A stretch of 64,000 bases of DNA from Corynebacterium ulcerans (lineage in GTDB: Bacteria; Actinomycetota; Actinomycetes; Mycobacteriales; Mycobacteriaceae). The first letter of the stretch is position 1, and each line of letters opens with the position of its first letter. Shown piece by piece: positions 58,144 through 64,000 of the stretch. The position numbers were made by a program, and so were the translations under genes. The notes beneath the pieces are model-generated. The model was not told the DNA's origin, did no database searches, and worked only from the letters and a program-made list of their open reading frames with translations. The DNA is taken from positions 1,054,001 through 1,118,000 of the forward strand of contig NZ_LT906443.1 of the NCBI RefSeq assembly GCF_900187135.1, written 5' to 3'.

Positions 58144-58496
58144 TGAACTCCAACATCATCGCAGATGTCGCCTCTTTAGTTTTCCTTCTCACAGGCGCTT
58201 TCTTTGTCCTTTCCGCGTCCATTGGGCTTATCAGGTTCCGATCCCCCCTGGCGCGGGTACATGCGATTACTAAGCCACAGACTGTTGGGCTCATTCTAAC
58301 CATTATTGGTGCGATTATCCGGGTGCTGGGAACGGATTCTCCCACCGGTGACCTCGGCGTTCTGGTGCTTCTGGTTCTCTTTGCCCTCATTACTTCCCCG
58401 GTCACCGGGCAACGAGTTGGCCGCATCGCACGCAGAGAAGGTCTTTACGACGACACCTGCACCGTACACCGTGATAAAGTTCGCGATGGAAAGTAG
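58143..58496 (+). CDS. mnhG: Mrp antiporter subunit G
   Basis: 117-aa three-helix subunit (MrpG). The FFVLSASIGLIRFRSPLARVHAITKPQTVG motif (residues about 20-49) is diagnostic, followed by LVLLVLFALITSPVTGQ. Completes the antiporter gene set; the next gene follows after 20 nt. Confidence 0.9.
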   Translation: MNSNIIADVASLVFLLTGAFFVLSASIGLIRFRSPLARVHAITKPQTVGLILTIIGAIIRVLGTDSPTGDLGVLVLLVLFALITSPVTGQRVGRIARREGLYDDTCTVHRDKVRDGK

Positions 58497-58516
58497 CCGC
58501 TGAGCAGGAGGACAGC

Positions 58517-59809
58517 ATGAAGGCACACAACCTCAGAGGAGCCCCCACAATCCTTGTGATTTTGGCCTTCTTCATCCCCTGGGATCTGCTGCAAGAGGAT
58601 TCAATCCTCAGCAAACACAAGCTCACCCAATGGATGCCCGTTGATCTGCACGTTTACACACTTGCGGGGAGGCACTTGCAGTCTGGCGGAAAGCTCTACA
58701 GCGACTCTTTTATCTGGGATCTTCCATTTACTTATCCGCCCTTTTCTGGTGCCCTTTTTAAATACCTCGCGCTCTTGAGCGACGACTGGCTCACCGTAAT
58801 CTGGCAAGGCGCAAATTTCCTGGCGCTCATCGGGGTGATTCTGCTTATCTTGGCTCGCGGCGAGCGCCGCGTTACCGTGACCACCGCATTCGTGGCTGTG
58901 GGATTGGCCGTCGCGTCGCTGGGGTTAGAGGCCATCCGCGGAGGCTTCTTTTACGGACAGATCAACCTGATCCTGATGCTCCTGGTTGCTTTGGACTTCC
59001 TCCCCAATAACCGCCGCTTTGCCGGCATTGGGGTAGGACTAGCAGCAGGTTTAAAGCTTACTCCCGCGTTTTTCGGCTTTGTGTTTCTTCTGGAGCGCCG
59101 CTGGGGTGCTGCGTTTCTCTCCGCAGCGACTTTTGGAGCCACCGTACTCGTAGGCCAGATCGTAGTCCCGGATGCCACTAAATTCTGGACGTCTGCCATC
59201 TCTGATTCTTCCCGCGTTGGTGTCCATACCAATGCTGGTGCTCAATCGTTGCGCTCCATCATGGATCGTGTCCTTGGCATTCAGGGAGGGACACTATGGA
59301 TACTGGCCGTTATCGTGGTGATTGCACTAGCTGCGTACTCGATCAGACTGGCGATTAAGCGCAATAATATGCCCATGGCGATGGCTATGGGCGGCATCAC
59401 CGCATGTCTGGTGTCCCCCTTTAGCTGGTACCACCACTGGGTCTGGATGGTTCCGGTCGTAGTCTGCATCTACCTTGCTGTTGATGATGCAATCAATGAG
59501 TTCAACGCCAAACATTCCCTAGGGTGGGCCGGGTGGTTACTCAACCAAGTCGGCGCGATCGTGGCCACCGGCATCATCGTGGCGGTCACGGCTCCGCAGG
59601 TCAGCTCGATCATCTGGAGCGATATGGCCTTTTTCAAGCGCAACGAACATCCTCAAGACCTAGGCAACTTGCTTTTCTGTGGAGCTGGAATCCTCGTCAT
59701 CGTGGGCTATGGGATCATAGCCTCCATCCTGCAGCGAGTAACTCAGAAAGAATCCAACTCTGCAATGGTGGAATCTACAACCGATTCCCAGGAACCAGTG
59801 GCCTCATAA
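58517..59809 (+). CDS. GT87-family mannosyltransferase, membrane
   Basis: 430-aa polytopic glycosyltransferase (GT87, formerly DUF2029) with about ten membrane helices. The active-site-like DLHVYTLAG at about residue 43 and the aromatic loop FTYPPFSG match the polyprenyl-phosphomannose-dependent enzymes. In mycobacteria and corynebacteria these add alpha-1,2-mannose branches to lipomannan/lipoarabinomannan outside the membrane. AGGAGG lies 5 nt before the ATG, and the gene is 20 nt behind mnhG, so it belongs to that transcript. Its last 67 nt overlap the convergent GCS2 gene. The exact acceptor is not deducible. Confidence 0.82.
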   Translation: MKAHNLRGAPTILVILAFFIPWDLLQEDSILSKHKLTQWMPVDLHVYTLAGRHLQSGGKLYSDSFIWDLPFTYPPFSGALFKYLALLSDDWLTVIWQGANFLALIGVILLILARGERRVTVTTAFVAVGLAVASLGLEAIRGGFFYGQINLILMLLVALDFLPNNRRFAGIGVGLAAGLKLTPAFFGFVFLLERRWGAAFLSAATFGATVLVGQIVVPDATKFWTSAISDSSRVGVHTNAGAQSLRSIMDRVLGIQGGTLWILAVIVVIALAAYSIRLAIKRNNMPMAMAMGGITACLVSPFSWYHHWVWMVPVVVCIYLAVDDAINEFNAKHSLGWAGWLLNQVGAIVATGIIVAVTAPQVSSIIWSDMAFFKRNEHPQDLGNLLFCGAGILVIVGYGIIASILQRVTQKESNSAMVESTTDSQEPVAS

Positions 59810-60861
59810 ACCGCACGTTGACGCTGATAACCTGCACCGCGATGGCAAACGCTTACAACACGGTGCAACTCTTTCTCGCACCCTAGCTCTTGAGCTAGGG
59901 GTGTAAGAACTTCCACCCATCGGCGCAGTTCATCGGTCACAAGCCGCTCTTCAGTGTCCCGCGACGTAATAATGATTGCATCCATGCCATAGCGGGCAGC
60001 GCGCCACTTATTCTCTGCAATATGCCAATCCTGCAAAGTCGGCAGCTCTTCTCCCCGATCCAACATCCGATCAAAATAGACCACCAAGCAATGGGTAAGC
60101 GCTACGGCAGCGGAAAGCTCGGTGAGGTTACTGGTGGCGTCGCAAATGCGCACTTCGATCGTGCCCCACTTGCCTGCCGGCCGGATATCAAAGTGCATCG
60201 AACCAGTGTGGTTGATTACTCCGGACTTGCCTTGGTCCTCCATATAGGATTCCCACTCTGCCCAGTCACGGAACTGATAAGGAAGCCCAGCGGTGGGAAG
60301 CTGCTGGTACAGCATCGTTCTATTAGAGGCATAGCCGGTATCCAATCCGTCCCACCCTGGCGAAGAAGCCGTTAACGCCAGCAAATGCGGATACATGGTG
60401 AGCATTGCATTGATGATCGGCCACACACGATCTTTGCTCGATATTCCCACGTGAACATGGATGCCCCAGATCAGCATCTGGTTTCCCCAGTATTGGGTAC
60501 GCGCAATGATCTCGTTGTAGTGGCCTTTTTCGCTCACCGGCTGTTGGCGGAAGTCAGAAAAAGGATGTGAGCCAGAACCCCATATCTTAAGGCCCAATTC
60601 CTCGGTGACCTCACGTACGGCCGAAAGTGCCGTGCTCAATTCTTCCACCGCCTGCGGGGTGGTCTCACATACAGAGGTGACCAGTTCAATCGTGTTGGCC
60701 AAGAACTCCTTTTCCAAATGCACCTCAGGGTATCTGGAAACCACAAGATCAATCACTTCGGCAGCACGAGGAACCAGATCTCGCGTCTCTGGGTCGGCGA
60801 GAGCTACTTCCCATTCCACTCCCAGAGTCGGACGAGGTGAGGCATTGAAGTTTTCGGCCAT
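59743..60861 (-). CDS. glutamate-cysteine ligase-like carboxylate-amine ligase (GCS2)
   Basis: 372-aa ATP-dependent carboxylate-amine ligase of the GCS2/YbdK family. Motifs [18 protein letters not shown] at the N terminus, [16 protein letters not shown], and [19 protein letters not shown] in the middle are typical. E. coli YbdK has weak gamma-glutamyl-cysteine ligase activity; the physiological product in corynebacteria is uncertain, since these make mycothiol, not glutathione. Last gene of the DUF3263-LytR_C-GCS2 unit; its 3' end overlaps the GT87 gene by 67 nt. Confidence 0.85.
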   Translation of the reverse strand: MAENFNASPRPTLGVEWEVALADPETRDLVPRAAEVIDLVVSRYPEVHLEKEFLANTIELVTSVCETTPQAVEELSTALSAVREVTEELGLKIWGSGSHPFSDFRQQPVSEKGHYNEIIARTQYWGNQMLIWGIHVHVGISSKDRVWPIINAMLTMYPHLLALTASSPGWDGLDTGYASNRTMLYQQLPTAGLPYQFRDWAEWESYMEDQGKSGVINHTGSMHFDIRPAGKWGTIEVRICDATSNLTELSAAVALTHCLVVYFDRMLDRGEELPTLQDWHIAENKWRAARYGMDAIIITSRDTEERLVTDELRRWVEVLTPLAQELGCEKELHRVVSVCHRGAGYQRQRAVYEATGSWESVVDSTIAELDSF

Positions 60862-60880
60862 GGCAGGCCACCTTTCAAAG

Positions 60881-61423
60881 CTAGTTGACTTCCTCGGCCA
60901 GCACGAGGACCACGGTATTAGGGTCCTCAGTCCCGCCAGGAAGATTATCTGCCCGCGGCACCGCTACTCCGCCGACGCGTTCTGCTAGTGTACGCGCGGC
61001 CTTCTCTGCGGCGGCGTTTTCTGGGGTGAAGTAGACAGTATTTTGAGGCACCGCACCATCTGGGAAATTACCTACTTCTCCTAATTCCCATCCTTCATGT
61101 TTCAGCTTATCCGCTACCCCAGCGGCAAGACCTTGAATCGTGGAGTTGTTAAGAACGTGAACCTTCTTCACTTCAGCATGCGTAGGAGGAGGCGGCACTG
61201 GGGCTGCCGTTGTCTGGGGTGGCTTTGCCACAGTGGTTGGCTGTTGTGGCCGAGACATCTGAGTCGTGGTGCTCTCAGCGGTGACGGTGGTGTCTGATGC
61301 TTTTTCACGAGTCATCGAGTACACGCCCCACGCCGCGAGGAGCAAAGCTACGGCGATCAGGATCATGGCCATGCCGCGCAGCGGAAGGCGTTGTTCATTG
61401 TTTGGGGAAGGTTCTGTAGTCAC
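60881..61423 (-). CDS. membrane-anchored LytR_C domain protein
   Basis: 180-aa protein with one helix near the N terminus ([20 protein letters not shown], about residues 18-37), a Thr/Pro-rich linker ([20 protein letters not shown]) and a C-terminal LytR_C domain. The domain starts [18 protein letters not shown] and is otherwise found at the end of LytR-CpsA-Psr cell-wall ligases. It lies outside the membrane. Start is GTG 61423, ten bases after the DUF3263 stop. The pairing with DUF3263 is regular in mycobacteria and corynebacteria. Confidence 0.85.
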   Translation of the reverse strand: MTTEPSPNNEQRLPLRGMAMILIAVALLLAAWGVYSMTREKASDTTVTAESTTTQMSRPQQPTTVAKPPQTTAAPVPPPPTHAEVKKVHVLNNSTIQGLAAGVADKLKHEGWELGEVGNFPDGAVPQNTVYFTPENAAAEKAARTLAERVGGVAVPRADNLPGGTEDPNTVVLVLAEEVN

Positions 61424-61433
61424 CTGAGCTATT

Positions 61434-61694
61434 CTATCGTTTTTGTGCTTGCGCCCGGCGATTGGCTCTTTGATCCCTGATCCTACGCAGACGCGCTGTG
61501 AGCACCGGATACTCAGACATCACTTCAGGAACGTCAATGGCCCGGTTGAGGGATTGAAAGTATCTCACGGGAGACATTCCCAGTTCCTCCCGAATTGCTT
61601 CTTCTTTTGCACCCAGACTGCGGGGTGCGCGATCTTCAAAAGCGAGCAATGCCAACTGTTTTTCCAGTCGAGTAAGGTTATTGGCATCAGACAT
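61434..61694 (-). CDS. DUF3263 protein
   Basis: 86-aa helical protein (MSDANNLTRLEKQLALLAFE..., then LGMSPVRYFQSLNRAID and a basic Arg/Gln tail). This is the DUF3263 family, with a helix-turn-helix-like core (EEAIREELGMSPVRYFQ). It may bind DNA; function is unproven. ATG 61694 is chosen because TACAGT on the minus strand (61701-61706) would start a leaderless transcript there; the longer open frame upstream runs antisense through def and is rejected. Confidence 0.82.
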   Translation of the reverse strand: MSDANNLTRLEKQLALLAFEDRAPRSLGAKEEAIREELGMSPVRYFQSLNRAIDVPEVMSEYPVLTARLRRIRDQRANRRAQAQKR

Positions 61695-61710
61695 GCCTAC
61701 ACTGTAGGAC
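61695..61710. promoter_or_regulatory. symmetrical bidirectional -10 promoter, def and DUF3263
   Basis: CCTACACTGTAGG (61696-61708) is palindromic around its central C. It supplies TACACT (61698-61703) on the plus strand, 7 nt before the def ATG, and TACAGT (61701-61706) on the minus strand, 6 nt before the DUF3263 ATG. Both transcripts would be leaderless. No good -35 element is visible for either. Confidence 0.6.
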
Positions 61711-62304
61711 ATGACAGTTCGACCCATCGTGATCCACGGCGATCCCGTTCTCCATAATCCCACGGCCGAGGTCACCGAGCCGATTGATTCTCCCGAGCTA
61801 CAAGAGCTCATCGCAGACATGTACGAGACCATGGCTGTCGCCCATGGCGTCGGCTTAGCCGCAAACCAAATCGGTGTAGGCAAGCGTCTTTTTGTCTTCG
61901 ATTGCCCCGACGATGAGGGGCATATGCATCGTGGGTGCGTAATCAATCCGGTTCTGGAAACCACGGAGATCCCTCAGACGATGCCTTCCGACGATGGCTC
62001 TGATGATGAAGGTTGTCTCTCTGTCCCTGGCGAGGGATTCCCGACAGGTCGCGCCACCTGGGCCAAAGTCACGGGGCTGGACGAGCACGGCAACCCTGTG
62101 TCCTATGAGGGAACAGGCTTCCTTGCTCGATGCTTCCAGCACGAGGTAGGCCACCTAGATGGTTTCCTTTATACGGATACCCTGGTCGGACGCTATAAGC
62201 GCCAGGCAAAAAAGGCCATTAAACGCAATGGTTGGACCGAAGCCGGTCTTACGTGGATGCCGGGTGAAGATGAAGATCCCTTCGGCTGGGACACCGAGGA
62301 ATAA
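61711..62304 (+). CDS. def: peptide deformylase
   Basis: 197-aa metalloenzyme that removes the formyl group from new proteins. The three motifs are [18 protein letters not shown] with the metal-ligand Cys, and QHEVGHLDG with the two His and catalytic Glu. The last motif has Gly where E. coli has Asp (HEMDH). Asp/Glu-rich tail. First gene of def-NAGS-xthA, starting directly at the predicted transcription start. Confidence 0.95.
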   Translation: MTVRPIVIHGDPVLHNPTAEVTEPIDSPELQELIADMYETMAVAHGVGLAANQIGVGKRLFVFDCPDDEGHMHRGCVINPVLETTEIPQTMPSDDGSDDEGCLSVPGEGFPTGRATWAKVTGLDEHGNPVSYEGTGFLARCFQHEVGHLDGFLYTDTLVGRYKRQAKKAIKRNGWTEAGLTWMPGEDEDPFGWDTEE

Positions 62305-62310
62305 GCCGGA

Positions 62311-63273
62311 ATGTCACGGATTTTCCGTTCTGACGCAGTGGCCCCAGGTGATCGCATCGTGGTGCGTCGTAAAGCTAACGACATTATTGGTCACGTGCTC
62401 AGCATCGACGAGGAAACCCTCGTGGTGCGGCCACAAAAAGTAGGCGGTTTTCCGTCTGAGGTTCCGGCGTTGTCCATCCCTCGCGTGGACATCATCATCA
62501 TGAAAAAACTGAGCCCGCGCACCGTCCGCAACTCGGATATTCGTGCAATCGAAACCGCCACGGCCAAAGCCTTCCCCGGTATCGAGCACACCTGGTGCGG
62601 TCAATGGCTCATGCGCTCTGGCGACGGCATCACCGAGCGCTCTAACAGCGCTGCGCCACTGGGGCACACAGCTATGTTCACTCCCATCCCGCTGGAAGAA
62701 ATCCATGCGTTTTATAGGCGGCATAATCTGCCCACGCGCGTTCTTATCCCTGAGCGTATCGGCGCAATGGCGGAAAAACTTGTGGCGCAGCCTGGGTGGA
62801 CTTTAGGCCCCGAGATCATCGTGATGACGCGCGATCTGGATGATCTTCCGGCTACCACATCCGACTGGGAGTTTCGCATCGACGATCAACCGGACCACGA
62901 TTGGTTGTCGCTCTATAACTTCCGTGGCGAGCCGCTCCCCGAGCATGCGCTCGATCTGCTCCGCGGGGAAATCGACGGGACAATGGGTTTTGGCCGGCTT
63001 CTTACCCCCGAAGGAGAAACCGTCGCTATCACCCGTGGCACCATCACCGATGATTATCTCGGATATTCAGCCGTTGAGGTGGCACAAGCTTATCGACGTC
63101 GCGGCCTAGGCACCGAGCTGGGCAAGCATATGCTGCACTGGGGCGCACGGGAAGGCGCTACACGGGCCTATCTTCAAGTGATCGCCGCCAACGCTGCTGG
63201 CATTGGGCTCTACGAAAAACTTGGTTTTGTTGAGCATCACCGGCATCGATACGCGGAAGCGGCTAATCTTTAA
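62311..63273 (+). CDS. N-acetylglutamate synthase, CG3035 type
   Basis: 320-aa protein with an N-terminal small beta-barrel-like domain (residues 1-65, DRIVVRRKANDIIGHVLSID) and a C-terminal GNAT acetyltransferase. The acetyl-CoA motif is YRRRGLGTELGKHML, followed by NAAGIGLYEKLGFVEHHRH. It matches in layout and position after def the C. glutamicum protein CG3035, described as the enzyme that acetylates glutamate in the first step of arginine synthesis. Six bases follow the def stop, so it is co-transcribed. Substrate is taken from that homolog, not visible in the sequence. Confidence 0.82.
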   Translation: MSRIFRSDAVAPGDRIVVRRKANDIIGHVLSIDEETLVVRPQKVGGFPSEVPALSIPRVDIIIMKKLSPRTVRNSDIRAIETATAKAFPGIEHTWCGQWLMRSGDGITERSNSAAPLGHTAMFTPIPLEEIHAFYRRHNLPTRVLIPERIGAMAEKLVAQPGWTLGPEIIVMTRDLDDLPATTSDWEFRIDDQPDHDWLSLYNFRGEPLPEHALDLLRGEIDGTMGFGRLLTPEGETVAITRGTITDDYLGYSAVEVAQAYRRRGLGTELGKHMLHWGAREGATRAYLQVIAANAAGIGLYEKLGFVEHHRHRYAEAANL

Positions 63274-63276
63274 TCC

Positions 63277-64000
63277 ATGCGCATTGTCAACTGGAACGTG
63301 AATTCCGCTCGCACCCGTGTAGACCGGATGGTCGATTTTTTGCAGCGCCATAACGTGGATGTCCTCGCGGTTCAGGAGACCAAGTGCAAGGATGCACAAT
63401 TCCCCTACGAGCGCTTCCATGACATTGGCTACCAAGTAGCTCACTTTGGGCTCAACCAGTGGAATGGTGTTGCCATTATTTCCCGAGTGGGTCTTGAGGA
63501 TGTTCAGACCCACTTCCCGGGTCAGCCGGGCTTTCATAAAGACCCACAGAAAGACCAGGCGCTGGAGGCCCGCGCGATCGGCGCCCTCTGCGGGGGTGTC
63601 CGCGTGTGGAGCCTCTACGTTCCTAACGGCCGCGAGATTGCAGACCCGCATTATGACTACAAATTACGGTGGCTTTTTGCGTTACAGCTGCATGCGCAGG
63701 ATGTCGCAGAACCCACGGTATTTCTAGGCGACTTCAATATTGCACCTCGCGACCAAGATGTCTGGGACATGTCCTTCTTTGAGGGAAAAACCCATGTCAC
63801 TGAACCTGAGCGCCAAGCCTTTGAGGCTTTAACCGCTTCTGGCCTGCAGATCGCTTCCCCCCTCGAAGGCTTTAGCTATTGGGATTATCAGGCGGGAAGA
63901 TTCCTCAAGAACCAGGGAATGCTTATCGACTTCCAGCTCGCTACGACGGATCTGAAAGTAGAGAAAAGCTTTATCGACGTCGACGAGCGTTCGGGGAAAG
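63277..64000 (+). CDS. xthA: exodeoxyribonuclease III (partial, cut by window end)
   Basis: DNA repair nuclease/AP endonuclease of the ExoIII family; 241 codons lie in the window with no stop. The start MRIVNWNVNSARTR and the metal-binding Glu in VLAVQETKCKD are clear. SLYVPNGREIADP and the FLGDFNIAPRDQDVWD motif with catalytic Asp and Asn are also present. ATG 63277 is 3 nt after the upstream stop. The closing Asp-His motif lies beyond the window. Confidence 0.95.
   Translation, partial: MRIVNWNVNSARTRVDRMVDFLQRHNVDVLAVQETKCKDAQFPYERFHDIGYQVAHFGLNQWNGVAIISRVGLEDVQTHFPGQPGFHKDPQKDQALEARAIGALCGGVRVWSLYVPNGREIADPHYDYKLRWLFALQLHAQDVAEPTVFLGDFNIAPRDQDVWDMSFFEGKTHVTEPERQAFEALTASGLQIASPLEGFSYWDYQAGRFLKNQGMLIDFQLATTDLKVEKSFIDVDERSGK

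Noticed and set aside
61434..61964. Longer version of the DUF3263 protein
   Set aside because: The extra 90 residues are antisense to def and look non-coding; ATG 61694 fits the family and the leaderless promoter.

Overview
The window is a 64 kb chromosomal segment of a mycolic-acid-containing actinobacterium, almost certainly a Corynebacterium and most likely of the C. diphtheriae / C. ulcerans / C. pseudotuberculosis group. The basis is gene family and gene order: groEL next to tiny PorH/PorA-type cell-wall porins and a PPK2 kinase, the corynebacterial type of N-acetylglutamate synthase, an LAKTG-anchored DUF5979 surface protein, and many leaderless promoters. Species cannot be fixed from the sequence alone. 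No rRNA, tRNA, CRISPR array or intact insertion sequence was seen.

Layout. 0-9.5 kb: mutY, a ThrE-type exporter, clpC with a previously uncounted 56-codon DUF4236 gene directly behind it, a small membrane protein, a nucleoside hydrolase/MFS salvage pair and an alpha/beta hydrolase. 9.5-12.8 kb: a low-GC accessory patch with a secreted coiled-coil protein (a G9 tract sits at its putative promoter), a small membrane protein, a possible IS3-type end remnant and a secreted trypsin-like protease. 12.8-22.7 kb: lysS, an SPFH protein with a ribbon-helix-helix partner behind a striking operator, a dicarboxylate transporter, and the choline-to-glycine-betaine module betA / betT-betB. 22.7-31.5 kb: one long tightly packed minus-strand operon dacB-tilS-hpt-ftsH-folE-folP-folB-folK-DUF3180-DUF6779-unknown-panC-like. 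31.5-39.7 kb: ppa-rhodanese, dctA, then a secreted lipase, a MarR-type regulator and a 1276-aa Pls/PosA-type single-module peptide synthetase.

39.7-44.1 kb is the most unusual part: at least eight genes for peptides of 41-62 residues in about 3.6 kb. Four on the plus strand are tandem paralogs with an L-S-S-x-P-x-x-Y-[FY]-x3-W core. Four on the minus strand include a PorA-like and a PorH-like protein and a second pair of uncertain type. ppk2 lies between the two sets and groEL (with a CIRCE operator) follows. The set looks like an expanded mycomembrane porin or mycoloylated-peptide locus. Most of these genes are shorter than usual annotation limits.

45.9-52 kb: an M20 peptidase, an orphan protein resembling the LeuA regulatory domain, and a 1212-aa surface adhesin with seven DUF5979-like repeats. 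52.2-58.5 kb: a complete Mrp-type cation/proton antiporter operon (mnhA-B fusion, C, D, E, F, G) followed by a GT87 mannosyltransferase. 59.7-64 kb: a minus-strand operon (DUF3263, LytR_C protein, GCS2 ligase) diverging from def, N-acetylglutamate synthase and xthA (cut by the window end) across a nearly symmetrical bidirectional leaderless promoter.

All functions are assigned from recognised motifs and gene order; no database search was run. Start sites were moved from the longest open frame where a ribosome binding site, a leaderless promoter or family length argued for it.
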